From positions 1 to 64,000 of the forward strand of contig DUBE01000043.1 of the NCBI GenBank assembly GCA_012960475.1: 64,000 nucleotides of DNA. The letters are read 5' to 3'. Shown here piece after piece: positions 41,781 through 51,465 of this stretch (position 1 is the stretch's first letter; each line of letters opens with the position of its first letter). This stretch comes from Planctomycetota bacterium. Its GTDB lineage: Bacteria > Planctomycetota > UBA1135 > GCA-002686595. Below the pieces are notes generated by a model. It was not told the origin of the DNA. It saw nothing but the letters and a program-made list of their open reading frames with translations, and searched no databases. Both the position numbers and the translations under genes were made by a program.

Positions 41781-44408
41781 ATGCGACAAGTCTCCGCGAA
41801 AAGCCGTGCCAAAGGCCAAAAGACCACCATGATGGATCAATTCCAGGCGGCCAAGCGTGAACAGCCGGATGCTCTGTTGTTCTTCCGCATGGGAGACTTC
41901 TATGAACTCTTTGGGACAGACGCAGAAATCGCCTCCCGAGAACTTGGCATAACCCTGACCTCGCGCTCAAAGGGCACCAAGGACGCTCTGGCCATGGCAG
42001 GAATGCCAATCAAAGCCCACGAAGCGTACCTCATGAAGCTGGTCTCCAAGGGCTTCAAGGTGGCGATCTGCGAGCAGATGGAAGACCCCAAGACAGTCAA
42101 GGGAATCGTCAAGCGCAGCATCGTAAGAGTGGTCACGCCTGGCACGATCACCGAAGAGAACGCCCTCGACGCCCGAACCAGCAACTACCTCGCTTGTGTT
42201 TCGGCACAAAGTGAAGGGCTGGGTCTGGTCTGGACCGACATCTCCACTGGACGCTTCATGGCAGAAGAGATCCCAGTGGATGTCCTGGAAGATGAACTGA
42301 TCCGCATCAGTCCCGCAGAATTGGTAATGGCCGAAGGCTTGATCGATCAGTTTCCCGAAGTCTCTGCGATCATCGACCGCGTACAAGGGTCCAGCACAAC
42401 GGAACGCCCTCCTTGGCGCTTCGAAAGCGGCGCGGCGATGCGTGCCTGCCAGGAGCACTTCAAGGTCAAGACGTTGGAAGGGTTTGGATTTGAAGATGAC
42501 TCTCCGGCGATCCCGGCGGCAGGGGCACTGATCGAGTACCTGAACGAAACTCAGCGCGGATCTTGCGAGCACATCTTGAAACTTGAGCGGATCGAGAACG
42601 GATCGCACCTGATTCTGGACGCAGCCACCCGAACTACCTTGGAATTGGTCATCACCCAACGTGACGCACGCCGAGAAGGCACGCTGTTGGAAGCCATTGA
42701 CCGCACCCTGACCTCCATGGGCAGTCGCCTGCTGCGGGACTGGGTGCTCTCGCCCCTACGGGAAGTCGATGCCATCACTGCGCGCCAGATGGGCCTGGAA
42801 GAATTCGTCGAGCAACCCTTCCTGCGAGAAGAAGTGCGCGACCTGTTGGGCGATGTTCTGGATGTGGAACGTCTCGTGGCCAAGCTGGCAACGGGGCGCG
42901 CCAACGCCCGAGATCTTCTGGCTCTGGCCCGTTCTCTGGCGGTGGTGCAGCCCCTGCGCAAGATCCTGGACCGGGTCTATTCAAAAACCCTGGGCGACTT
43001 GCACACGGCCCTCGATCCGATCGAGACCGAAGTTCAACGCGTACTGGATTCTCTGACGGACAATCCCCCGCATGGCCTTCGTGAGGGCGGATTGATCCGC
43101 AAGGGAGTCAACACCGAGCTCGACCAACTGCTCTGTGATGCGGGGGATGGAAAAGCTTGGATGGCGCGTTTCCAGAACGAGGAAGCCGAGCGCTCAGGAC
43201 TGCCAGGTCTCAAGATCGGGTACACCAGCGTCTTTGGCTATTACATCGAAATCCCCCGGGCTCAGGCCAAGAACGCGCCGGTCAACTACACCCGCAAGCA
43301 GACTCTCAAGAATGCCGAGCGCTTCATCACTCCGGAGTTGAAGGAATACGAGGAGAGGGTGCTGGGCGCGGAGGAACGTTCCCATGCCCTGGAGGAGAAG
43401 CTCTTCGGAGAACTCCGCGATTCCATGAGCACGGTCATCCCACGAATCCTGACCACAGCCCACGCTCTGGCCAAAATCGATGTGCTGGCTGGCCTTGCCC
43501 AGACCGCCGCGGAGCAGCACTACGTCAGACCAACCATCGACAACGGTGAGAGTATCGTCATCCGGGATGGCCGGCATCCCGTGATCGAACAACACTTGGA
43601 CGGAGAACCCTTCGTCCCAAACGACACCAGCCTCAACCGTGGCAACTGCTCCCTGGGGCTGATCACCGGTCCCAACATGTCGGGCAAGAGTACCTACATC
43701 CGACAGACCGCACTGATCGTCTTGCTGGCCCAGATCGGGTCCTTTGTGCCAGCGGCCAAAGCACGGGTTGGCGTGGTGGACCGCATCTTCACCAGGCTGG
43801 GTTCTGCCGATGACCTGTCCCGAGGCGCGTCCACATTCATGGTCGAGATGGTGGAGATCGCCAACATCATAAACAACGCCACCCCACGCAGCCTGGTGGT
43901 ACTCGACGAGGTGGGGCGCGGAACCAGCACCTATGACGGACTCGCTCTGGCCTGGGCAATTGTGGAACACTTGTCCCAAGAGCTACAAGCACGGACACTC
44001 TTTGCCACCCACTACCACCAGTTGACCTCCCTGGCAGATTCCATAACAGGCGTTCACAACCTGAATGTTTCCGTGCGCGAGTGGGGCGAAGAAATCGTCT
44101 TTCTGCACAAGATCGTAGAGGGCGGCACGGATCGCTCCTACGGGATCCATGTAGCGCGACTGGCCGGAGTACCCGCTCTGCTTGTGGACCGTGCGCGAGA
44201 CATCCTTCGCCAATTGGAAGCGGGTTCCGGTGAGAGACCAAGAGTAACCTCTCCCCGGAACGGAGCCACAACGGAACCGGGGTCCCAGTTGGGCCTGTTC
44301 GATTTGGAACCAAGTCCCGTAGAGATTGCTATCAGGAAGCTCGATCTGGACGAGTTGTCTCCGATTGATGCGCTCTTGGAGTTGCGAGGGTTGAAGGATC
44401 TTCTCTAG
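41781..44408 (+). CDS. mutS: DNA mismatch repair protein MutS
   Basis: Recognises base mismatches and small loops and recruits MutL. 875 aa, full length. The mismatch-reading F-x-E motif is in FFRMGDFYELF (F40-Y41-E42). The clamp and lever domains follow. The ATPase has Walker A GPNMSGKST near 631-639, the STFMVEM signature near 685, Walker B VVLDEVGRGTSTYDG near 707-721 and the THYHQL switch. The C-terminal GLFD and SPIDALLELRGLKDLL match the conserved MutS end. It starts at ATG 41781 after a 200-bp gap; no mutL is nearby. The TPR lipoprotein gene follows within 20 bp. Confidence 0.97.
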   Translation: MRQVSAKSRAKGQKTTMMDQFQAAKREQPDALLFFRMGDFYELFGTDAEIASRELGITLTSRSKGTKDALAMAGMPIKAHEAYLMKLVSKGFKVAICEQMEDPKTVKGIVKRSIVRVVTPGTITEENALDARTSNYLACVSAQSEGLGLVWTDISTGRFMAEEIPVDVLEDELIRISPAELVMAEGLIDQFPEVSAIIDRVQGSSTTERPPWRFESGAAMRACQEHFKVKTLEGFGFEDDSPAIPAAGALIEYLNETQRGSCEHILKLERIENGSHLILDAATRTTLELVITQRDARREGTLLEAIDRTLTSMGSRLLRDWVLSPLREVDAITARQMGLEEFVEQPFLREEVRDLLGDVLDVERLVAKLATGRANARDLLALARSLAVVQPLRKILDRVYSKTLGDLHTALDPIETEVQRVLDSLTDNPPHGLREGGLIRKGVNTELDQLLCDAGDGKAWMARFQNEEAERSGLPGLKIGYTSVFGYYIEIPRAQAKNAPVNYTRKQTLKNAERFITPELKEYEERVLGAEERSHALEEKLFGELRDSMSTVIPRILTTAHALAKIDVLAGLAQTAAEQHYVRPTIDNGESIVIRDGRHPVIEQHLDGEPFVPNDTSLNRGNCSLGLITGPNMSGKSTYIRQTALIVLLAQIGSFVPAAKARVGVVDRIFTRLGSADDLSRGASTFMVEMVEIANIINNATPRSLVVLDEVGRGTSTYDGLALAWAIVEHLSQELQARTLFATHYHQLTSLADSITGVHNLNVSVREWGEEIVFLHKIVEGGTDRSYGIHVARLAGVPALLVDRARDILRQLEAGSGERPRVTSPRNGATTEPGSQLGLFDLEPSPVEIAIRKLDLDELSPIDALLELRGLKDLL

Positions 44409-44421
44409 GGTGGTGCGAACC

Positions 44422-45861
44422 ATGAACTCGTCTCCTTTCCATCTGGTCCTCGGTCTGGCTCTCCTGCACTTGGTTGCCGGTTGCGGCGATGAGCACTCAA
44501 CACTCCCTGATCCCAGCGACGCCACCATGGCGCCCGATGTGCTCGACCCAGCGGTTCAAGTTGTGATTCAAAAACGCCTCGAAGCCATCAAGAGGGATCC
44601 TGGATCCGCCACAGCCCAGCGCAGCCTCGGACTTGCTTTTGAGGCGAACGGCGCCTGGCCCTGGGCAATTGGAGCCTACCGCCGGACCCTGGCCCTCAAT
44701 CCCGATGATCATGCAGCGCGGTTGCATCTAGCCATCTGCCTTGCCAATGCAGGCGAGGATGTCGAGCATGTGGAACAACTTGAGCGTGTAGTCAAGGCCA
44801 TGCCGACGATGGCCGCGGGGCTCAATCTTCTTGGCCTGGGCTACCTGAATGCGGGACGATTCCAAGAAGCACAGGCTAAATTCCTTGCCCTGCGCTCCCT
44901 GTTCCCTGATCTCGCCCTGGGGCACCTGGGCATGGGACAGGTGCTGCTGGAAAAGGATGAGGCAAAGGAAGCACTCAAGCACCTGCGTAGGGCTCACGAC
45001 TTGGCTCCTGACGATTTGTTCGTTGGATTCGTGCTGGGTCAGTGCCTGGCAGATATTGGACATAACACCGAAGCGCTGCCCTACCTGAGTCGCGCCAATG
45101 ATCCGGTACGCCCCCATCTTGCAGACACCTTGACCAAAGAACTCGGTGGCTATGGTGTTAGCCTCACCGCCATGCTCGCACAGGCGAGCAGACACCTGGG
45201 AACTGGCAACCGTATCACCGCCCTCTCAATCCTTGAGCACCTAGAGGACGACTACCCTGATGACCTGGCAGTCCTGAACAACTTGGGGGCAGTCTACATT
45301 CAGGTTGGCCAGGACGAGGAAGCCCTACGAGTGCTGCATCACTTGCTGACGGTCAAACCCGATCACCACAAAGCTTGGTTCAACATTTCAAGCATCCACT
45401 ACGACCGTGGCGTAGCCCTCCTGAGCACAGACCGAGCTGCTGCGCAGCCCCATCTGGGCAAAGCCCTTGCCGCAGCAGACAAAGCCGTGACCCATGGTAG
45501 GCATGTGGCCAAAATGCACAACCAACGGGGTAATACCTTGATGGCGCTCAACAACCCAGAAGAAGCCATCGCAGAATACCACGAAGCCATTCGTCTGGGC
45601 AGCACGGATGAAACGGTCTACCTCAAATGCTCCCAATTGAGCTTCATGCAGGGACATCGATCGGAGGGGTTTGAGGTGCTCATGAAGGCTGCCCAGACAC
45701 ATCCGGAGTGGTTCGAGGTGCGCATCCAGATTGTCCCCTACTATGTTGGCCGCCAGGACAGTATAGGCGCGCGCAGCCTGATGGCCGAAATCAAGAACCT
45801 GGCGCCAGAAGATCCACGCCTGACGAACATCCTCAACCTGATCGTTGAAAGTGGGCTCTGA
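44422..45861 (+). CDS. TPR lipoprotein, first of a tandem pair
   Basis: A 479-aa lipoprotein (lipobox VAGC, Cys21) composed mainly of tetratricopeptide repeats: SLGLAFEANGAWPWAIGAYRR, NLLGLGYLNAGRFQEAQAKF, GHLGMGQVLLEKDEAKEALKH and NNLGAVYIQVGQDEEALRVL among others. Its neighbour at 46085-47563 is a close paralogue with the same architecture. ATG 44422 is preferred to the GTG at 44410. TPR genes next to a CRTAC1/FG-GAP gene (47569) are a recurrent planctomycete arrangement. It probably acts in the periplasm as a protein-interaction scaffold. Confidence 0.82.
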   Translation: MNSSPFHLVLGLALLHLVAGCGDEHSTLPDPSDATMAPDVLDPAVQVVIQKRLEAIKRDPGSATAQRSLGLAFEANGAWPWAIGAYRRTLALNPDDHAARLHLAICLANAGEDVEHVEQLERVVKAMPTMAAGLNLLGLGYLNAGRFQEAQAKFLALRSLFPDLALGHLGMGQVLLEKDEAKEALKHLRRAHDLAPDDLFVGFVLGQCLADIGHNTEALPYLSRANDPVRPHLADTLTKELGGYGVSLTAMLAQASRHLGTGNRITALSILEHLEDDYPDDLAVLNNLGAVYIQVGQDEEALRVLHHLLTVKPDHHKAWFNISSIHYDRGVALLSTDRAAAQPHLGKALAAADKAVTHGRHVAKMHNQRGNTLMALNNPEEAIAEYHEAIRLGSTDETVYLKCSQLSFMQGHRSEGFEVLMKAAQTHPEWFEVRIQIVPYYVGRQDSIGARSLMAEIKNLAPEDPRLTNILNLIVESGL

Positions 45862-46084
45862 ATCTACGCGCCACGCTTATTGACGGTCCGGAGCAATCCT
45901 CCCTGTCAAATCAGGCTTCAGGTCACAGCCACGCAGTGTGTCAGCAATCAGAGGTCCTGCCCCTACAAAGCATGCCCAAAGCATCAAGTTTTGATGCCGA
46001 ATTCCCGATTTCAAGGGCTGCTGGCTTGCTTTCGGGGTCATCCACCTAGGGCACCCTCAACCTTCAACGGTAAGCTGTTCCAAC

Positions 46085-47563
46085 GTGCGCGTTCCCCATC
46101 TCCTCTTTCTCTTCGTCACACTGCTGGCCGGCTGCAACGATGAGAGTCAGCCACCCGGGCCCATGGGCTCCAGCACGCCTGGAGAATCCGCGGCTCGCAC
46201 AACTCCGGGCGAACTCGACGAACACTCCGCACAGGAAGAAGCGCTCGATCCGGCCGTTCAAGAAGTCATCGAAAGACGTCAGCGTGCAGTCGAGCGTAAC
46301 CCCTCCACTTCGACAACCCACCGTAGTCTTGGCCTGGCCTATCAAGCAAATGGCGCCTGGACACGAGCCATCGCCGCCTTTCGCAAGACCTTGGAGCTGA
46401 ACTCAGAGGACCACGCAGCCCGCTTGCACCTGGCAGTTTGTCTTTCGCTGGCTGGCGGGAGTCAGGAGAGCATTCAGCATCTTGAGCGCGTTGTGAAGGC
46501 TCAGCCTGATGGACCCGCAGCGCTCTACCGCCTGGGAGTCGGCTACCTCAAGGCAGGACGCTTTTCCGAAGCACGCAAGCGCTTTCTCGCGGTCAGCACT
46601 CTCATGCCTGATAATCCACATGGACATCTGGGCCTTGGCGAGGTGGCTATGGAGGATGGCAATGCGAAGGCCGCCCTGGTCCACTTGGAAAAAGCTCGCA
46701 CGACTGGAAGGGGCAATGAGTTTGTGGACTTTGCCCTGGGTCAGTGCCTTGCCGAACTCGGCCGGGAAATGGAAGCCATGCCCCTGCTGAGCCAGGGCGC
46801 AGATGCAGCCCGTCCCCAGATAGGAGACAGTCTGAGTCAGGAAATGAGCCGCTATGGGGTCAGCCGCTCGGCGCTCCTGGGGCGGGCTGCTGACCTGCAC
46901 CAGACAGGGGATCCAACCGCCGCCATGGGGATCTTGGAACGCCTTGCCAAGGACTACCCAGAGGACTTGGTGGTCCTCAACAACCTCGCGGCGGCCTACA
47001 TGGCCCTGAATCGAGAAGGTCCCGCTTTGGCGACTCTGAACCATGTGCTCGAGATCAAGTCGACTCAACACTCAGCCTGGTTCAACATATCCAGTATCCA
47101 CTTTGACCGTGCGATAGCAATAATGGGGAGCGACCCGCAAGCCGCGCAATCCCATCTATTCAAGGCACTGGCTGCGGCCGACAATGCGGTACGCCATGGG
47201 GGGCACCTGGCACGCATGCACACCATGCGAGGCAAGGTGCTGATGATGATGAATAGCCGCTCGGAAGCCATCGCAGAACTGGGTGAGTCAATCCGCCTGG
47301 GCACCAACAATGAAGATGTCTACCTGAACAGCGCCAAGCTGATGATCGCAACCCAACGCCACGAGGAAGCCTTCAGGCTCCTGCTCGGGGCCCTGCAGAA
47401 ACACGCAGATTGGGTCGAAGTACGCTTCCTCTGCATGCCGTTCTTCATCAATCAGAAAGACACGATCAATGCACGTCGGCTTCTGCATGAAATCACCAAC
47501 CTCGCCCCCAAGGACAAGCGCCTGCCAGCGCTGCGCGCTCTACTTACACGAAACGGTCTCTGA
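46085..47563 (+). CDS. TPR lipoprotein, second of a tandem pair
   Basis: A 492-aa lipoprotein (lipobox LAGC, Cys17), paralogous to 44422-45861: SLGLAYQANGAWTRAIAAFRK, YRLGVGYLKAGRFSEARKRFL, GHLGLGEVAMEDGNAKAALVH and the shared AWFNISSIHFDRAIAIMGSD and ALAAADNAVRHG blocks. It starts with GTG at 46085 after a 223-bp gap in which I see no gene. The next gene, a CRTAC1-type protein, begins 5 bp after its stop, so the two are probably co-transcribed. Repeat-mediated duplication of the TPR gene is the likely origin. Confidence 0.82.
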   Translation: MRVPHLLFLFVTLLAGCNDESQPPGPMGSSTPGESAARTTPGELDEHSAQEEALDPAVQEVIERRQRAVERNPSTSTTHRSLGLAYQANGAWTRAIAAFRKTLELNSEDHAARLHLAVCLSLAGGSQESIQHLERVVKAQPDGPAALYRLGVGYLKAGRFSEARKRFLAVSTLMPDNPHGHLGLGEVAMEDGNAKAALVHLEKARTTGRGNEFVDFALGQCLAELGREMEAMPLLSQGADAARPQIGDSLSQEMSRYGVSRSALLGRAADLHQTGDPTAAMGILERLAKDYPEDLVVLNNLAAAYMALNREGPALATLNHVLEIKSTQHSAWFNISSIHFDRAIAIMGSDPQAAQSHLFKALAAADNAVRHGGHLARMHTMRGKVLMMMNSRSEAIAELGESIRLGTNNEDVYLNSAKLMIATQRHEEAFRLLLGALQKHADWVEVRFLCMPFFINQKDTINARRLLHEITNLAPKDKRLPALRALLTRNGL

Positions 47564-47568
47564 AACCC

Positions 47569-49236
47569 ATGCACTCTTCTCAGCTGATCTGCAGCCTTGT
47601 GGCTGCACTCTACTTCACAAGCTGCTCCGATTCCCCCGCCCCGACGCCGGACCCCCAACCGATCTGGTTCGAGGAAGTCCGTGAGGCATCCGGAATCGAT
47701 TTTGTACACAGTCTGGGATCCAAGCAACGATTCTGGATACCGGAAGTCACCGGCAGCGGTCTGGCGCTCTTCGATGCGGATGGTGATCAGGACCTGGATC
47801 TGTTCCTTGTCCAAGGGGCTGACCTGATCGGCGAAGGGGAGCCCGCCAGCAGCGATGAGTTGTGGCTCAATAATGGGGACGGCACATTCACGAACGCAAC
47901 CGAAGCCGCCGGCATCTCTGAGTCCAGCTTTGGCATGGGCTGCGCAGTTGGCGACTACGATGGGGACGGAGATCTGGACCTTTATGTAACCAACATGGGC
48001 CCGAATGTCCTCCTGCGCAATCGAGGGGACGCCACTTTCGAAGATGTCGCCCTGGAGGCGGGGGTCGCCCACAACTCCTGGGGAACCAGCGCAGCCTTTC
48101 TGGACTATGACGGGGACGGGGACTTGGATCTCTTCGTGACCAACTATCTGCGCTGGAACAGCGACAGCGAAGTGCCCTGCAAGAGCAAGCTCGGCTCTCC
48201 GGACTACTGCCACCCAAACAATTACGATGCACCGGATGCGGACGCCCTCTTTGAGAACCAGGGGGACGGCACGTTTCGCGACGTCAGTACGTCCTCGGGC
48301 GTTGCGGAGGTATTCGGCAATGGACTGGGCATAGCCTGGGGAGACATGACCGGCGATGGCTTGATCGACATCTATGTGGCCAATGACGGCATGGCCAATC
48401 AACTATGGGTCAATCTAGGCAAGGGCAAGTTTCAAGATCGCGCCCTCCTGAAGGGCTGCGCCCTCTCTGGCGAAGGCAAGGCTGAAGCAGGCATGGGAGT
48501 GATCTTCGAAGATCTCAACGGAGACCTGAAACCCGATCTCTTCGTGACCCACCTGCGCGCTGAAACCAATACGTTCTACAGCAGCGGAAGTCGGCGGTTT
48601 TCCGACGACACACGCAAGACCGGCACGGCACAAGCCAGCACTCTGGTGACTGGCTTCGGCACAGGCGCAGCGGACTTTGATCAGGATGGCGTGCTCGACA
48701 TTTATGTGACCAACGGTCGCGTGGGGGATGCCATGCCACGTTTCTCGAATGAACGGCCCCTGGCTGAGCCCGACCAGGTATTTGTGGGAACAGGAGGTGG
48801 AGTGTTTAAAGAACTGCAGCCCCGCGGAGGCATTGCAGAAGACTTCTTCTCCGTGGGTCGCGGAATGGCCCTGGGCGACATCGACGGAGACGGAGACATC
48901 GATGTGGTGCTGCAAGACAACTCTGCCAGCGTGCGCATCCTGCGCAATGTAGCCCCCAAGAAAGGAAGCTGGGTCATGTGCGATGTGCGCGAGGCCAATG
49001 GCATTCAGGCCCTTGGGGCGAGGGTCGAGCTGACCCAAGGGGACCTTGTACAAACACGCCAGGTGCAAAGCGCCTACAGCTACTGCTCCAGCGGTGACCC
49101 AAGAGTGCACTTTGGCTTGGGGTCTGGTAGCGGACCTCTTCAGCTGGAAATCACCTGGCTGGATGGAACCCAAGAGCACTTCAACGGGTTGGCGGCGGAA
49201 CAGGTCCACCAACTCGTACGCGGCCAAGGGCAATAG
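47569..49236 (+). CDS. CRTAC1 / ASPIC-UnbV FG-GAP repeat lipoprotein
   Basis: A 555-aa lipoprotein (lipobox TSC, Cys19). It has FG-GAP/VCBS repeats with calcium-loop sequences FDADGDQDLDLFLV, DYDGDGDLDLYVTNMGPN, DYDGDGDLDLFVTNYLRW, DMTGDGLIDIYVANDG and DIDGDGDIDVVLQD. The C-terminal ASPIC/UnbV domain ends with GARVELTQGD, RQVQSAYSYCSSGDPRVHFGLG and ITWLDG. A beta-propeller surface protein is expected, possibly for adhesion or as a binding partner of the two upstream TPR lipoproteins, since TPR and CRTAC1 genes are commonly paired. Cell-surface or periplasmic location inferred. Confidence 0.88.
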   Translation: MHSSQLICSLVAALYFTSCSDSPAPTPDPQPIWFEEVREASGIDFVHSLGSKQRFWIPEVTGSGLALFDADGDQDLDLFLVQGADLIGEGEPASSDELWLNNGDGTFTNATEAAGISESSFGMGCAVGDYDGDGDLDLYVTNMGPNVLLRNRGDATFEDVALEAGVAHNSWGTSAAFLDYDGDGDLDLFVTNYLRWNSDSEVPCKSKLGSPDYCHPNNYDAPDADALFENQGDGTFRDVSTSSGVAEVFGNGLGIAWGDMTGDGLIDIYVANDGMANQLWVNLGKGKFQDRALLKGCALSGEGKAEAGMGVIFEDLNGDLKPDLFVTHLRAETNTFYSSGSRRFSDDTRKTGTAQASTLVTGFGTGAADFDQDGVLDIYVTNGRVGDAMPRFSNERPLAEPDQVFVGTGGGVFKELQPRGGIAEDFFSVGRGMALGDIDGDGDIDVVLQDNSASVRILRNVAPKKGSWVMCDVREANGIQALGARVELTQGDLVQTRQVQSAYSYCSSGDPRVHFGLGSGSGPLQLEITWLDGTQEHFNGLAAEQVHQLVRGQGQ

Positions 49237-49299
49237 GCCCGAGGTCGGCGAAGCCGACCGGGTTTTGGGGGCGAGAAGGCGCTATCCTTGAAGCCTGCC

Positions 49300-50298
49300 A
49301 TGAGTGACTTCCCCCTCGACCTTCCTCTGCGCCCCCGTCGCAACCGCAAGTCTCCCGGCGTACGCGCCCTGGTCCGCGAGACGCGACTGGCGCCCGAGCA
49401 ACTCATCCTGCCGCTCTTCCTGCACGAAAGCTCAAGCGATCAGGAACTGGAATCCATGCCCGGTTGCACGCGCTGGGGCCTTGACGGAATGATGCGCGAA
49501 GCGGAAGCCGCCCTTGAAGTGGGGATCAAAGCGGTGGTTCTCTTCCCCAAGGTCGAGGAGCAGGACAAGTCTCGCACAGGTGAAGGGGCCATTGACGACC
49601 AAGGGCTGATCCCCAATGCCTTACGCCGTTTGAAGAAGGAGCTCCCTGAACTGGTGCTGATCACAGACGTGGCCCTCGACCCATACAGCAGCGATGGACA
49701 CGACGGCATCTTGGACAATGACGGGCGCATCCTGAACGACGAGACCGTCAACGTACTGGTACAACAAGCCCTGATGCAGGCAGCCGCGGGAGCCGACATT
49801 ATTTCACCCAGCGACATGATGGACGGCAGGATAGGCGCAATTCGCGACGGCCTCGACTGCGCCGGTCACACAGACATTTCGATCCTTGCCTACACCGCCA
49901 AGTATGCCTCTGCGTTCTATGGTCCCTTTCGGGGTGCGCTGGATTCAGCGCCGAAGAACGGAGACAAGAAGACCTACCAGATGGACCCCGCAAATGCCCG
50001 CGAGGCCCTGCGCGAGCTGGCCTTGGACGAAATGGAAGGAGCCGACATAGTCATGGTCAAACCTGCAGGACCATACTTGGATGTGATCGTGCACCTGCGC
50101 GAAGGCACAACCTTGCCGATTGCCGCTTACCAGGTGTCTGGCGAGTACCTGGCGCTCAAAGCTGCCTCGGCTGGTGGCTGGCTGGATGAAAGAGACTCGG
50201 TCTTGGAGAGCTTGACCGGTATTGCCCGAGCCGGAGCCGACATGATCCTGACCTATTTCGCCAAAGACGCTGCGCGTTGGCTACGCGAAGGTCGTTAG
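49300..50298 (+). CDS. hemB: Delta-aminolevulinic acid dehydratase (porphobilinogen synthase)
   Basis: Condenses two 5-aminolevulinate molecules to porphobilinogen in tetrapyrrole synthesis. 332 aa, full length. The segment DVALDPYSSDGHDG replaces the three-Cys zinc site (DVCLCxYTxHGHCG) of zinc enzymes, so this is the non-zinc, Mg/alkali-ion type. The usual His is Asp here (SSD). The Schiff-base lysines are in YTAKYASAFYGPF and VMVKPAGPYLD, and PSDMMDGRIGAIR is canonical. The start is ATG 49300 (MSDFPLDL). The nagA gene follows 12 bp later. Confidence 0.96.
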   Translation: MSDFPLDLPLRPRRNRKSPGVRALVRETRLAPEQLILPLFLHESSSDQELESMPGCTRWGLDGMMREAEAALEVGIKAVVLFPKVEEQDKSRTGEGAIDDQGLIPNALRRLKKELPELVLITDVALDPYSSDGHDGILDNDGRILNDETVNVLVQQALMQAAAGADIISPSDMMDGRIGAIRDGLDCAGHTDISILAYTAKYASAFYGPFRGALDSAPKNGDKKTYQMDPANAREALRELALDEMEGADIVMVKPAGPYLDVIVHLREGTTLPIAAYQVSGEYLALKAASAGGWLDERDSVLESLTGIARAGADMILTYFAKDAARWLREGR

Positions 50299-50310
50299 AA
50301 CGGCCTAGGT

Positions 50311-51450
50311 ATGGGAACCCTTCTGATCCCCGACCATATTGTGACCCGGGCGGGGTTACAGACCGGTCAGGCTCTGCTCATCGAAAGCGGAATGATCGCC
50401 CGGCTGGGGCCAGTCGCTGATCTTCAGGGTCCTGGAAATGAAGAAGTCCGGCTACCCGACCAGACTCTCGCCCCTGGACTGGTGGATCTGCAGGTCAACG
50501 GAGGAGGTGGCTGCCTCTTGAACGACAAGCCGACTCTAGAGGGCGTACGCTCTCTTGTTGCTGCACACCAACAATCTGGCAGTACGACCATCCTGCCCAC
50601 GCTAATTTCCTGCGACCTGCCGACCATGGTCCAAGCACGGGAAGCCGTGGAAGCAGGCTTGGAACAGAACCTCCCAGGTCTGGCGGGCTTGCACTTGGAG
50701 GGTCCCTTCCTTGATCAATCAAAGCGCGGCGCTCACGCGGCCAAGTCCCTGCGCGCGCCAGCCACCGAGGACATGCAACTCTTGGAGCAAGCAAGCCAAG
50801 GGGTCTTGCTCTTGACCCTGGCTGCTAGTCATGCAAGCGATGACTTTTGTACGCGCATGACACAAGCGGGAGTCGTGCTGTCCCTTGGCCACAGCGCAGC
50901 CAGCGCCGATGAAGCAAACGCCGCCTTCGACCGGGGCGTACGCCTGGTCACCCACCTCTACAACGCCATGTCCCCCCTGGCCCATAGAGATCCTGGGCTG
51001 GTGGGCGCTGCATTGGCTGACAAACGGGTCACGGTTGGCCTGATCGCGGATGGTCAACATGTACACCCCACCGCCCTGCGCGCAGCCTGGCAAGCAAAAG
51101 GGGAAGAACGCTTCCTGTGCGTCAGTGATGCTATCGGGCTTGCGGGTACGGACCTGCAAGAAGCGCAGCTCGCCGGACAAACCGTACGAATCGAAGGCGG
51201 CCGCTGCGTCAACCAGGAGGGACGACTAGCGGGATCCGCAATCGTACTCAGCGACAGTTTGCCCATACTGGTGAATCAAGTGGGGCTGACCCTGCCCCAA
51301 GCGCTAAGCGCCTGCGCCACGGTGCCAGCAAGGGTGCTGGGCCTCAGCGATCGAGGCACAATTCACCCTGACCTGCGTGCGGACTTGATCGCCCTGGATC
51401 AAGATCTTGCGGTCAAGTCTGTGTGGGTCGCGGGGCAGCGACTAAGTTAG
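50311..51450 (+). CDS. nagA: N-acetylglucosamine-6-phosphate deacetylase
   Basis: Removes the acetyl group from GlcNAc-6-phosphate, in amino-sugar and cell-wall recycling. 379 aa, normal for NagA. Characteristic blocks: APGLVDLQVNGGGGC, the metal-binding LHLEGPFL with E, LGHSAASADEANAAFDRG with H, THLYNAMSPL with H, DGQHVHP and the catalytic Asp in CVSDAIGLAG. It begins 12 bp after hemB and probably shares its transcript. nagB is not in this window. Confidence 0.92.
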   Translation: MGTLLIPDHIVTRAGLQTGQALLIESGMIARLGPVADLQGPGNEEVRLPDQTLAPGLVDLQVNGGGGCLLNDKPTLEGVRSLVAAHQQSGSTTILPTLISCDLPTMVQAREAVEAGLEQNLPGLAGLHLEGPFLDQSKRGAHAAKSLRAPATEDMQLLEQASQGVLLLTLAASHASDDFCTRMTQAGVVLSLGHSAASADEANAAFDRGVRLVTHLYNAMSPLAHRDPGLVGAALADKRVTVGLIADGQHVHPTALRAAWQAKGEERFLCVSDAIGLAGTDLQEAQLAGQTVRIEGGRCVNQEGRLAGSAIVLSDSLPILVNQVGLTLPQALSACATVPARVLGLSDRGTIHPDLRADLIALDQDLAVKSVWVAGQRLS

Positions 51451-51465
51451 TCGCCCCCGGTCCAC

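Noticed and set aside
47452-48402. Long leftward open frame with Val/Ile-rich sequence
   Set aside because: It is a shadow of the FG-GAP repeats of the CRTAC1-type gene on the other strand.
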